Shown here in pieces: positions 36,435 through 48,939 of a DNA stretch of 64,000 bases. The notes beneath the pieces are model-generated. The model was not told the origin of the DNA and made no database searches. It saw only the letters and a list, made by a program, of their open reading frames with translations. The stretch is from Tamarix chinensis (lineage: Eukaryota > Streptophyta > Magnoliopsida > Caryophyllales > Tamaricaceae), in assembly GCA_030549775.1 (NCBI GenBank), contig CM060174.1:27656117-27720116 (forward strand), written 5' to 3'. Every line of letters begins with the position of its first letter. The first letter of the stretch is position 1. Both the position numbers and the translations under genes were made by a program.

Positions 36435-37481
36435 TCAAATCAACCGATTAAAAGACGGCAACATACCAGAAGGAGAAACACCGGGATCGAGCACCTGTTG
36501 ATCTGCTTCTTCTGGATTGGCCAATTGAATAGCTCCAAATGTCGGGTCTGGCTGAACTCTGTCGCGGGTTGCATTGTAGCACTCAAAGATCCTGTGCCCG
36601 AGCTTACCGAAGTCGTGACACTGAATCAACTTTCCCATATAATCCTTACATGGATGATCTTGTCTGCAACAACGACAATGGTAGTGTTGAGTCAGTCTCT
36701 GACTAGCTCTGTTACGGGAACCATTTTGACCCTTTTGGAGTCGACCAGAAGTCTGATGCTGAATGCTAGAAACTCTGGCACTATGGTGCTGACTCTTTTC
36801 TCTGGAATCCTGCACATCGGGTTTCCTCTTACCCAAAATCGAAGTCTTCTCTTGAACCAAAGTGGCTACGACACACGCTCGCTTATACAATGTAGCCAAT
36901 TCATGGAAAGCAACTGCACCCATCATCTTCCTAATGCTGAAATGGAGTCCTTGCTTGAACTGGAATACAATAGTTGCCTCACTAGCAGCTATGCTTGGAG
37001 AAAACATCAACAACTCCATAAACCGCGCATGGTACTCTCGAACTGTCAAACTTCCCTGAGTCAACTACATAAACTCTTTGAGCTTGCCCCTTTTGAGACT
37101 CTTGGTATAGAAACGTGAACGAATTGATGTCTTAAAGTCTTCCCAAGATAATTACAGTCCTCCTTGAACATGCAAACCTACCCACCAGGCGTTTGTGGTT
37201 CCTCGGAGAAAATACGTGGCTATGCTAGCCTTTCACTCTTCTAGACAATCGACTGCCTCAAATGTCCTATCAAAATCCCGAATCCATCCTTCTAGGATAA
37301 TAGGGTCTTCTTCTCCGGCGTAAGTCAGCGGATGATGGTTCAAAACTCTCTGAAGCCAATCCTATTCTATACCCTCCTATGGGTGATACGGAGGTGGTGG
37401 AGGCTGAGACGAACGCTGAACAAACTCCATGAAAGCCTCAAATGCTCTTTCCAAATGGCCGACACGTCCATTTAAGGCCAT
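36435..37481 (-). pseudogene. gag of element A, with CCHC knuckle
   Basis: The ATG at 37479-37481 opens MALNGRVGHLERAFEAFMEF. After a stop near 37380, frames continue through WLQRVLNHHPLTYAGEEDP-like, WVGLHVQGG and SRFYTKSLKRGKLKEF to the 209-codon open piece 36435-37064 (QGSLTVREYHARFMELLMFS, FKQGLHFSIRKMM). A knuckle reads CHDFGKLGHRIFEC, with the second Cys replaced by Phe. This is the Del/Tekay-like gag pattern. Pol is absent downstream, so the copy is a gag-only derivative. Confidence 0.8.
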
Positions 37482-37708
37482 GCTGAACTAGCTATAAAAC
37501 AGAAAATATGTTAAGCAAGATCCTATCTTACTAGCACATAACACATAAGCACAATTCAAATACCACTTAGTCTACCCACACTCGAATACTCACAAGACTA
37601 ATTCGGGTTTAAAATCATTGAAAGAAGATAAAAACATTTTCCGGTTAAAACATTAAAGACCGTGAGAACCGAATCTCTAACCGAAACCCGATTCTCAACA
37701 ACCAAAAT

Positions 37709-37719
37709 CTTTGAGACCA
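37709..37719 (-). other. Primer-binding site of element A
   Basis: Minus-strand TGGTCTCAAAG sits 3-4 bases from the LTR end and is a decayed form of the initiator-Met site TGGTATCAGAG. Confidence 0.6.
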
Positions 37720-37722
37720 ACT

Positions 37723-37842
37723 TGTAACACCTCAAAATTTACAACTAATTTTTTTTTTACACAGTTAAGTGCGGAAGCTAAAACAATCAAAATAAAGGGT
37801 CTTACTGCCACAGTTGGTACAAGTCTGGTTTCCCCTATCATT
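37723..37842 (-). mobile_element. U5 tail of the 5' LTR of element A
   Basis: TGTAACACCTCAAAATTTAC through TTACTGCCACAGTTGGTACA and GTCTGGTTTCCCCTATCATT matches the first 120 bp of LTR A, then similarity stops at once and inverted, plus-orientation sequence begins. Confidence 0.8.
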
Positions 37843-40034
37843 ATACATACATACGCACGCCACACATTCTACACTCCACCCCAAATAAACAATCCCTGTT
37901 TTTCTCCCGAGCAGCAACTCCCCAGCCCTTCCCTTCTTGCCTCCCCATCGCAGCCCTTGTTTTTCTCTCACCCGACAGTCGTAGCATCGCACCAGCCACC
38001 ATTCTTCCTCTCGACCCAACAGCCCTTCAGCCTCCCTTGTACACCACTCTGCTTGACCAAATGCAGCACACCCAAACAACCCCTCTTTGCATTCCCATCG
38101 CATGCAGCCCTTGCATCTCCCTTTCGTCCCATGCAACTCCCCCGACCCATCACCATGAACACCACCCAACAGTGCACCAACAGCCACCGACTAGCCCCTT
38201 CTCCCTTTCTTCCTCTTCTCCCTGCCACTTCCACCATGTCGCAACCCATCACCCAGCTCCCTAGCCCGTCAAGCCAGCCTTCGACCACCACTTCACATTT
38301 AGTAGCCCCAGCAACACTCCCCGTCCAACATAGCCTCAACCAAACAACCCTCAAACCAGCAACCACTCACGCACACCCTACCCTCTCCTTCCACCACCGT
38401 TCGTAGCACCAAATAACATCAGCCCTCTGCCCAATCAAATGGCCCCCAACTCCTATTCCTTCTAGCTCTCTACATGCTTCCTTTTTCTACACCCTACAGC
38501 CTTGCCTTCTTGCAGCCACAACCAGTGCAACCACCTGCTTGCACCATCTTGCTTGCCTCGACCAACCACCAGCCTCTAGCACCCCGTCGCCACCAGCTAC
38601 CACCCTACACCCCTTTCCCTGCTCAACCCTTGCAGCCCTCGCAGCCGTCCAGCCTCCCCCATGTGCCTGAAGCTCACGCTGCACATACAACGTGAAAATT
38701 GTTTTGGGTTTTAATAAAATATTGGTACCCATTTTAAGTGTAAGGGTATTTTAGTAATTTTCAAAAAATAACTATTTATATATTATAATTATTATTTTAC
38801 TTGATAGATATTAATTCGATAGTTTTGGTATTATTTTTAGGTACGAAAGGTTGATTAGCGGGATCCGATAAATTTAGTAGGATACCGCTATTTTTGCATT
38901 TTTGTTGGAATTCAGGTAACTGTTATACCTTACTAAAATTATAAATATTGTGTGATAGCACATGCGGGTTTTTGGTTGATGAAATATGTTAAGCATGATT
39001 TACTTTTATATAATTATGTATTAATTATCATTATTATGAAAATAGATAAAACGAGCATGTTATATGATATAAATTATGCTGGGTATGAAAGTATGTTTTA
39101 AAATGATTCGATTGATGGAAAAATAATTTGTATGATAATTATGTATAAAATAATAGGTTGAACATGCTTAGATATAATTATGGAATAATTATTATGGATG
39201 TGTGCCCTAGGGGCAATTTAGTCATTTTTATGTATTTTGATATTTATCTTAAAAATCATGTCTAATATGCATTAGTTGTTGTTGAGTATGTGAATATGTG
39301 TTTTGGATGGATTAAAGGTGTGGAAAAGGATTTTATGTGTAAAATTATGTATAAGGGAAAAATGGTCATTTGACATATTTGATTATTTAAATTGTGTAAT
39401 AAATAATTTAATTATGGTGTTTTAACCTTTTCATGGCAAATGAATGAATACAACGGAATTAGTATTTAAATAGGTGATAATCTGGGAATTTTTAGTCTCA
39501 GGGGTATTTTGGTCTTTTTTGGCCTAAAGTATCTAGATGTGAATAATTGAGCCTAGGATGGCCTAGGTATATTTTAATGTTCGCTTCGAACTTAACCTTG
39601 ATTATTGTTGTCTCAGATGATTGGAAATAAGTAAGAAAGGTTAAGTATGAGAATTGAATTTATCTGTATTATATGTGATTTCATGGTCACCTTAATAAAA
39701 TACTAATATTTAAAGTGAAAGACCTCGAAATCAGGAATGGTGGCTCCTAGGGGTGGCTACCCTAAGGACGTGGTTTAGCCTATGGTTGATATGCATACTT
39801 ATGGAATAGGTATCTTTGTCGGTAGGGTACTGTGTTACCTTCATGTACTAGTGTGACCAGGGTACCTTTGCGTCCTTGGGTTGATAGTCAGTAGGATATT
39901 GTGTTGCCTTGTTGCGCCGGTATGACTAGAGTACCTTTGTGTCTTCAGGTTGATTGATCTCCCCTTGAGAAAGTAAATAAAAGTGGAAATGATATGATTT
40001 GATGGAAATAATGATTGTTGGATTATTAGATTAT

Positions 40035-40235
40035 TTGGTAAGCTTTTGTGCCTACTTGTGGTTCAGTAGTAGCCTTCGTGCCTACCCAAGGTTTTCTGTA
40101 GTTTTCGTAGTAGCCTTCGTGCCTACCTGTGGTTCTATAGTAGCCTTCGTGCCTACCTGAGGTTTTCTATGGTTTCGGTAGTAGCTTTTGTGCCTACCTG
40201 TGGATTTGGTAGCAGCCTTCGTGCCTACCTGTATT
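40035..40235. repeat. Minisatellite of arm B, six units
   Basis: Six copies of GTAGCCTTCGTGCCTACCTG with short variable spacers, the reverse complement of the unit in LTR A. Confidence 0.85.
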
Positions 40236-40780
40236 GGTTTTATTTCTGTGAGCATACCTGTGATATTATGGATCTTATTATGCTGCATCTGTAAGTTTAC
40301 CTGTGACGTTATGGATTTATTATGCTGTTCCTGTAAGTATGTCTGGGATGATATGAATCTTAGTAAATTATACATGTGATGTATGTGATTGTTTGGAAAT
40401 TTATGCTGAGACGTGAATTATGTTGAAGTTGGATTTTAATAATTACTCAGAGAGTATTTTTAGGATGTTCAATAATAAACTTGGTTGTTTTAGATGAACG
40501 AATATGGGTAGTATGTGACCTTGATGGAATTTGATCATCTGAGTGATTATTGTATCGCAATCATCGTATTTATATGTATATATCTTATACTATGTTAATT
40601 GTAGGCCTTGCATGTGTTCCATGCTAATTTATCGTATTAGTTTGGTATAAAGGGTTACTCAGTACCGTAGTACTGAAATGTTCATTTTTGTGGGCCCCTG
40701 CCTATTCAATGGGTAGTGGACTTTGTAGGTCAGCCTCTAAGCTCAGTCAAATGCTGATAGTTCGAATTTGGGAGCGTAGG

Positions 40781-40876
40781 TGTAATACCTCGTATTAATT
40801 AATCTTTAAATTAGACACGTAAGACTTAAAGTTTGATTATTAGGCGAAGTAAGCCATAAGTTTTTTTTGTTTTTTG

Positions 40877-40910
<34 letters not shown>

Positions 40911-43900
40911 TTTAACGATCGCCTTGTTGTCTCGAGTAGGTCCATAAATATTGAGTTATAAAAATAACCTGGATTAAATGTAAGAAAGGGTAGAGGAAGT
41001 TAAAAATTGATGTCGTTAACAAAACCGATAACAAGAAGAGAGTAATTAAAATAGAAGGGGATTGTAAGAATAATAATAATGTTAGCAATAATTGCAAATA
41101 AAATAAAATAAGGGAAGTGATAAAATAATAATAATGATCATAATAATAATAGTACCATGATTTCTTTTTGGAGGAAATTAAACCTTGCTTAAGTGGTAAT
41201 TCTTTTTCCTAATAACCTTACTTGCTTGCTTAATACTTTAGGAGGCTTTTGCTGATATTTTCCTAATCAAACCCCCACCTTTTTCCCCACCTTTTTCCCC
41301 ACTTAAACCCAGCCAAACCACCCCCCAATTTGTCGAGCAACTTGTAGCCCATGCAGCCATGCATCCCGTCACCTTTTCTCTCTCCTCCCCATGTATATGT
41401 CTCTTCTTGTCCAGCACTATCCTCCTCTTTTTGCAGCTTTCTCTCTTCCCCAAACGTAGCCCTTCTCCTCCCTGCATTGCCACCTCCCTCACGCCACCCC
41501 CAGCCCTGCATATTGTAGCCATCAACCAGCCCATCTCCCCCACGTCACTCACGAACCTGCAGCCATACCCTTCGACACCCAGCCCTTTCCCCTCCAACTT
41601 ACAGCCTCAACTCTCTTTTCCCCAACCTACACCCCTACTCTATCTTCTTATCTTTACCCACCTATTTTTCCTCCTTCCCCATGCCTCTCCACCTGCAAAA
41701 ATGCAGCCCTTAACCCCCAGCCATCCTCCATCACATCTTCCAGCATCTTGCAGCAACATGTCACGTAGCCCCAGCTTCCCTCAACTTGCAGCCCCTATTT
41801 TTCCCTCCTCTCAACCTGCACACCTACCCCATATTTTCTATCCATCTACCCCTCTATTTTCCCTCCTTTCTCATGCCATTCCACCCTACAAATTCCCAGC
41901 AAAATAGCCCAGCCATAACCATCACATCACCCAGCTTTATGCAGCCCCAAATCTCACGTAACCCCAGCCCATCCACCAAGTTGCAGCTCTTATCTTCCCC
42001 TCCTCTCAACTTGCACCCCTATCCCACTTTTCCAGCCATCTATCCCTCCATTTTCCTCCTTTCCCATTCATTCAACCAGCCCCTTTCCCTTCTCCTAAGC
42101 TTCGACACCCTCATCCCCAAAAACCAACCTGCAGCACCCTTCCCCACTCACCCTTTAAGTCTCAACCTGCAGATATCACCCTCCTTCCCTCTTCCTTTAA
42201 ACCCTCTAATTCTCCCCTTGCAGCCCCCTCTTTCCTTTCCCTAAATTCCAACAACAAAAGAAAAGAAAGTGTAGCCCCAAACTCCCCTCCCCTCCACCGA
42301 GTTGAGTCTCAAAAATATTCCAGCTTTTGCCTTGTGTTCTACCTTCCCCAAGCAGCTATTTTTCATGCCAAATTAAGTACTCTATCCTCAGTGGGTTCAG
42401 TGCTTAAATTCATGCACCAGCCGCCTCATTTATTTTCCTAATCATTTGCAAGTATTAGCTTATTTAGGTTGCATTTTGATTATTTTTATTTTTCTTAAAT
42501 ATTAATGCTTGTAGTTTGGATGGTGTATTCAATTCTAGGTAACCTCAACCTCGCTTAGAGTATTTGTGGAGGAAGCTTGTGGTGTTAATATTTCTTAGCT
42601 CAAAGTAAATCCAACTAATCTGTAGACGGTAGAATTTTTATGTTAAAATGATAGGCGAGTTTTCTAGGATTAAATCATGATAGGATGAAGTTATCAAATT
42701 ATTGTATGTTTGTGAGAAATGGGATCATGATGTATTTCTTTTCTACATGAACATCATGATGTGTAAATTTACATGTGTTATCATGCAATATTTTCATATG
42801 CCTAAGTAATATTCTAAAGATTTGACGAAGTATATGTTAACGATAACGAACTTGAATTATGCTAGTAAAATGAGATGAATATGTCTAAGGTAAAATGTAG
42901 TTTATATGGGAGCATTTTTTAGTTCATTCATACATGAATATAATGAAGTGTAAATTAATATGTGTTATCATGTAATCTTTTTATATGCCGAAGTGATATT
43001 CTTTAATGTGAAAAAGTGTATGCTAATGGTAACGAACTTGGATTTATGCTAGTAAAATGAGACGGGTATGATTAAGGTAAAATGTAATTTTATATACCAT
43101 GATTGTGTTGAGATTTATTTGTGAAAATTGTATGAGCCTATGAAATATTAAAAATGTATGCTAATAGTGTTTACATGTACTATGTATGATAAATGGTTAG
43201 GGATAATATGGTCCTTTGTAGTACCAAAGAGATTGTCGGCTATAAAGTATCAATAATTATTTTATGCTAGCGTTTCATGAAAAATGGCTTATGTAAGTAA
43301 ACTCGGTAATAAAAGTGAAGGAAAATGTGGTAGTTATAGGTTGAGGGGTATTTTGGTCATCACAACAAAAAAGATGTTCCAAAGTGGATAAATGGATTAA
43401 TTAAATTAAGTGGGCCTTCGGGTCAAGGGGCTCACTTATGCTCTATAGGTATTCCATACACCCTTTGGGGCTATGCGTACTTAAGGTCTTGAGTTCTAAG
43501 GTTTAGTATGGGCGACTGTTATGTCGTGTGGCTTCCTTGGCGAGCTTTGCCCTGGAATCGAGTGATTTATTTTGGTACCACCCTCCTTGACGATCTTTGT
43601 CATGGATATGGGATTGTATTCCACTTGAGAATTGCTATGAATTTTATAACCAAATTAGACACCCACCATAATACTTCTGTAATAATTGGAATAGGAATGA
43701 TTTGACCTTGGTGAGATTGCTTGGAATATCACTAATTCTTCCTATTAGGCCATAATGTATGGTCGTTGGTAAGTTAAATTGATTATGAAATTGTAAGTGT
43801 GCCTTAAATGCCTTGATAGAGATTTTGACCTAGCTCGTAATGTTAAATGTGATGTGGTTGTGTGTTTCAAAATCGTGGCCTTGCATGTGAGCATATGTTC

Positions 43901-44445
43901 TCTTTGAATTCCGTACTTGTATGATGTTTTCTACATTGGTATGCTACCTCTCCGGAGGCGTTGTGGTTTACTCAGTACGAGAAAGTCGTACGGATGCTAT
44001 CACTTTTCAGAGGAGTACGTCCAATGCATGCGTTGGCTAAAAGACTACGAGGAGCGTCACCCCGACGAATAGGTAGATTTAGGAAGCGAGTGAACCCCGC
44101 CCCTTTTTCCCCTTTTCCTTGTAACTTGTTGGACCGTAGAGTGTAAGGCAGACCATTAATGACTTTTGCGTACTCTGTTGTTATTTTCTAAATGGTTAGT
44201 TACTTAATTTCCTAAACAATAATTTGTCATGGATAATATGTCTTTTGCAAAACTTTTGATTTCGTATTATACTTCTCTTGTCTTTGGATGGTTTGATTTG
44301 TTTTAAGCCTTAGCACTAGACGTAAGGATGGTGAGGAGACCAGATTTATGTCAAGTGTGGCGGTAACACCCATCGTTCTTTAATGTTTGCTTCCGCAGAG
44401 AAAAATTTAAATGAAATTTTCAAGCTGTGATTTTGGGGTGTTACA
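40781..44445 (+). mobile_element. Solo LTR C of the long-LTR family, 3.67 kb
   Basis: Begins TGTAATACCTCG and ends TTTTGGGGTGTTACA, flanked by perfect GTAGG at 40776-40780 and 44446-44450. LTR A carries the uninterrupted site (GTCCTACACTCCC on the plus strand near 34257-34269). Contents in order: AT-rich U3 with (ATT)n at 40882-40912, a pyrimidine/CAGC-rich tract at 41260-42300, AT-rich U5, TACTCAGTACG, and the end landmarks GTGTGGCGGTAACACCC and GCTTCCGCAG. There is no gag or pol. Frames at 41238-42244 are shadows of the low-complexity tract. Confidence 0.92.
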
Positions 44446-47400
44446 GTAGGACTATCCGGTGTTTCTTTTGTTGTCTTATTTCCGGTTGTATTTGGACCCT
44501 CGTGTCCTCCTATAATTTTTGTCTCGAGTTTCATAAACTGTTAATGTAGTTTTTAATTAGCAATATTTATCTAATGTTCTCTCTATCCTGATTTTTGTAA
44601 TCATGATATTAATTTAAGCGGATTAATGATTTTAGCCTTAGCACTTGGTATGAGAATGGTAGAGGAAACTAGACTTGTACGAAGTGTGGCGGTAACACCC
44701 TTTGTTTTTATTGTTTTAGCTTCCGCACTTAACTCTGTAAACAAAATTTTTTAGGTGTAAATTTTGGGGTATTACAAAACCCACTGACTGGTTTAACCAA
44801 ACCCATCAATTAGTTCCTAGAACAATCGAATGGTTAGATTAACCTATTAGTTGGTCGGTTTGTGACCTCACTAATCTTAATCTTAGTTTAGATGCATTGA
44901 TCAATTTAACCAAACAAATCATCTGGTTCTTAAAATAGTAGACCGGTGGGATTAACCGATCGACTAGTTCACCACCACTAGGAAGGTTGGAAGTGTCCTA
45001 AACAATTGACTGATCCATGAGACTAATAGACTAGTCAGTGAGACCCATCAACTAGTGTTTGGATACCCATTAACTGGTCTTGGACAGCTTTGCTTTTCTT
45101 GCTTATTTCTTCTCCAATGTGATATTTTGAGTTTAGCATGCTTGGATAATTACCTAAGAAGCTAGTAGCTATATGTTTACAACAATTTAATTGATAGATT
45201 AAAGTTAATTAAGATAAAATTGATCCTAGTTGACCTTAACATCACATTTAGCTTTTCTCTTGACCATGGAATGAGAAGAGGATTAGATAACTAAAAATGG
45301 ATTCTTCCTATTGATAGTATCCATGTAATGAATCATAAAAATGGCTAATAGACTTCTAACAACTTAAATTACGGCCTAAAAATATGAAACATTATAAGTT
45401 TAAATGACTTAGCATGAATGGAAGAAAATAACGTGGACCTATATGATGACCTTAATTTAACCTTAACTTGGCTACTATGATAAATGGGTAATTAATACGA
45501 TTTATGATTGGACTCTAACTAACCTCCAAGTGGACTTTCATCTTTAACTTTAAGGATTAACTTGGAACATTCTTTAATGTATTGTAAGATTGTGCTTAAG
45601 TAATGAAACTATGACTTTAACCTTAGCCTCAGGATGACCTAGACTTGAACTGTGCATGAAGGAACGTAAGTAGAAAATGAATGTTGGTTTGGACATTTAT
45701 GGTTGATATCAACATTATATGATTCCACATGGGCATAATTGATTAAGAAATGGAATGATCACTTTAAGATACCTTTATGAGAACATTGGAATGTATGAGA
45801 ACTTTATATAGGTGCATTGGATTACAATGATTGGTTAATTTGTGTGACATTGCTCGTGTACCTTTATGTGATATGGTATCCTAATATGATAAGATATTAA
45901 TCACATAAAGTGGAACAAACATCATGATAGGTCTAGATTATTTGATCCTCAATTAGCTACCAAGGGTTAGTCTACCTTCGGGTGTTCTACTTTCAGATGC
46001 CTTTAGGAGGGAACCAAGTTGGTCCCAATACCTTTCCTCCTCTAGATATTGATGATGTATTAGGGGGAGTTGATACTAAAGGTTCTGGACACCATAGGAG
46101 AGTTACTTTGGCATGAGTTAGGAGTTATGTCCACCATGTTACTTTAGCATAAGCTAAGACATTATGTCCATTTATTTGGTTTGACTTCCATGGTATTGAG
46201 AGATCATGAGGAATAATCCCACGTATTGCTCAATAATTTTGTAATGGAGTTCTATATTCACCTAATGTAAAATAATAACCATAATGAAACCAAAAGAGGT
46301 ATTAATTGGCCTAATATTATTTTATACTTGATCTTGATATGGTTATTTTGTAGGCATGATACTTGTTTTGCCCTATAATTATTTAAGAGCTCACACCTCA
46401 CTTAAGTTAAAAATACGTTGTGTAACTTACTTTTACCCTCCCTAAATTTTCTAACAATCACATGATCATATGAATGTATGATGTGGCATACCTATTATTG
46501 TGTATACAAACATTTTCTGCCATATGTTCCCTTTAAATGCTCCATTGTGGTACATTTCTGTACTCGCAATTTTTCATGACTTATTGCATGATCTATTTTT
46601 ACTATAATCATGATCCACCTACCGTAAGAATCCGCGCTTGAAAAGTCATATATGCATCTCTACTTACACATTACCCTTTAAGCTATACTCTAAACATTAT
46701 TGTATGGATAATCTAAGTGATCCATGTTTCCTTAAGAAGGAATATGTATGATATAATATGTATATCTTTGTATACTAGTATGATTATGATTAAGCATATT
46801 TTGGTGGATCCAAATATGTCCTATAGGACTTGGTGTGATAGTACGTAAATGATATCGTAGGAGTATTGCATTTACATTTTGGTATGTCATACCATGAGCA
46901 TGTTGGTATATCCCATTTATACTATGACATACATGATAGTGGTAGATTAGTTTGCTTAGTATATATGTATACTGATGGGCTTGCTATTGCAATCCTCTGC
47001 TCAATCCCATGAGCAATAGTTTTAGTTTAGGTTTCCTGAGGATGGTTGGTGAGTGGTATATCCTCTTCCCATCATAATTGGGGTGTTGAGCATACCCATT
47101 CCTAGAGACATTCTTTTATGGTCCTTGAGTGACCAAGGCATCCTTCCTTGTAATGAATTTCCACTGGTTTACATTTTCATCTAGTGTAACTTTGTAAGAA
47201 AATTTAAGGCATATAGAGCCTTAGGTTGTGCACCTTGATTGTTATACCTTTTAGTATTTTCTTATGCACTTTAGTTTTCCATATGATTTGTTAGTTAGAT
47301 ACTTATCCTTGTGTCTGATGTGAGGTAGGCATTGAGGTGTCTATCTTACATTATATGTGGTAGTAGCACCCTATTTTTCTTAAGATTATCTTATGTTTCC

Positions 47401-48939
47401 ACTTCTGTAATGTTTCATAATGAAATTTTTTTGTAGTAAAAAAATAGGGTGTTACATTGACCTAAATGTCGATGGGTTTCTTATTGATTCCTTCTTGATG
47501 GTGAGTAGGTGAGCATGTGAGCATGTTTTGGTTATTTTTACTTGAAGCATGAATGTGATGAGTTAAGCATGAAAGTGAGGTGCAAATAATTGATAGGCAT
47601 GTTTAGGATGTATGTTTGTCTTTGCTAATAGTAGTATGTGTGGGATGTAATTCATGGTATGTTGAGCGTAATTTACCCATCTTAGTCGTGACATGGAATT
47701 GAAGAGTATAATATGTGATTAAAACCTTTAATTTGGTCTTAGAGAATGACCTATGTGTTTATCTTTCTAAGTATGTTCTTATATGTGTTTTACAGCACAA
47801 GGCATGGTTGTTTTATTTATTTGAGCATGGATTGATGTTAGCATGATTTATATATTATTTAATCCATGTTGATGAATTGAGGTATAAATTATGATTTTTA
47901 TTGCATTCAAGCATGATTTTGTAGATTATCAATTTCTATCATGTACCATGTGATTATGTGTGTGGAATATGTTCCTTTATGTATTTGATAACATAGAAGC
48001 ATGCGAGGATTAATATGATAAAATTGGGTAAAGTTTTGATATATGGATTGCAGCTTTGGGTGCTATTTTACCTAAACCAATCGATTGATTTGATGGACCA
48101 ATGGACTGGTTGGGTGAACAGTTGATTGGTTTGGGAATTTTGATCAACTAATTACAAGAGTGGTTAATTGATTCAATGAACCAATCGACTAGTTCCCATG
48201 AGCAAGCGATAGGTTTACCAAATCCATCAACTAGTTATTTGTGTCTAGAGTGGTTTAGTCTCTACTAAGACCCATCAACTGGTTTGGCTTAACCTATCAA
48301 TATTTTGATCAGTTGGACCAACAAGTCAAATGGTTTCACTTTGTTTTATTTTCTCAAGTCTGGTGCGACCAGACTTGTCGACTAGTCCCAGGGATCAATC
48401 GACTTGTCCACCTGGTTTTTCCACGTTTGCTTGATATTTGATGCTCTTTCTTTTGGACTTCCATAATAATTTTTTTTTTGTAATTATAACATATAAATCA
48501 TGATTTCAACCATGTTTAACCGAAATTTAGCATGGATCAAGACGATAATATTATGGTGCTTTGAGTGGTTAAGTGTGGTGTCACCTCTAAACACCCAAGT
48601 GGTGGCTTTCATACCTTGCATTTTATTTGGTGCTATAACTTGGTAACACCCATTTGGTTGTTAATGAAATTTTAATTGTGAATTGTAATATCACTTGGTA
48701 ATTAATAATAATGAAATTAATAAAGATAAAATAGTTATTTATGTAACTTATGGCCTTAAGTTGTGTTCGATATCAATATGTGGAAACACTTAATTGAATT
48801 GTTATGAAACCTTGTTGCAAATTGTGAAATCACTAATTTATAATATATAAGAAATAAGATTTTATTTGAGCCTTCTTCTCTAGCTCTTTGGTTGGTTACC
48901 AAGAGTTAATAGTTTGCTTACCTTATACTTTTTTACTTT

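Larger units (their letters stand above)
33933..44776. mobile_element. Composite insertion A/B with two inverted U5 ends
   Basis: The left end TGTAACACCCCAAAATTTAT and the right end AAATTTTGGGGTATTACA are inverted copies of the same U5 terminus, similar over at least 300 bp, yet AAACC at 33928-33932 and 44777-44781 flanks the whole as a perfect duplication. From left to right: minus-orientation 3' LTR, polypurine tract and last bases of pol, gag, primer site, the last 120 bp of a 5' LTR, a sharp junction at about 37842/37843, then a plus-orientation R-U5 arm interrupted by solo LTR C. This is not a normal element layout; see the separate finding. Confidence 0.8.
37843..44776 (+). mobile_element. 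Arm B: R-U5 part of a long LTR in plus orientation
   Basis: Own sequence is 37843-40780 plus 44451-44776, about 3.3 kb. It starts directly in the pyrimidine-rich, CAGC-rich tract (37850-38690) with no U3 or TATA, then follows the reverse complement of LTR A from about 39390 onwards and ends GGGGTATTACA at 44776. The long proline/serine-rich frame at 37711-38406 and the frames on both strands to 38732 are low-complexity shadows. Confidence 0.75.
32034..47456 (+). mobile_element. Solo LTR G1 of the long-LTR family, split by composite A/B
   Basis: Starts TACAATACCCCAAAATTTAG at 32034 and ends ATAGGGTGTTACA at 47456, flanked by a perfect TTGAC at 32029-32033 and 47457-47461. Own sequence is 32034-33932 plus 44782-47456, about 4.6 kb. 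Order in plus orientation: U3 with palindrome motifs at 32251-32292, TATA at 32753, pyrimidine-rich tract at about 32800-32960, motif cluster 33722-33925 continuing at 44779-45085 across the insertion, A/T-rich U5 and end landmarks GTAGTAGCACCC and TTTCCACTTCTG. No internal retroelement genes. Confidence 0.85.

Noticed and set aside
37711..38406. 231-codon stop-free frame rich in Pro, Ser, Thr
   Set aside because: It begins in a U5 tail, crosses the A/B junction and runs through a low-complexity pyrimidine tract; frames on the other strand are equally open and no domain is seen.
41359..42244. Frames of 182 and 152 codons in solo LTR C
   Set aside because: Same low-complexity pyrimidine/CAGC tract as in other LTRs; no conserved protein pattern between copies.
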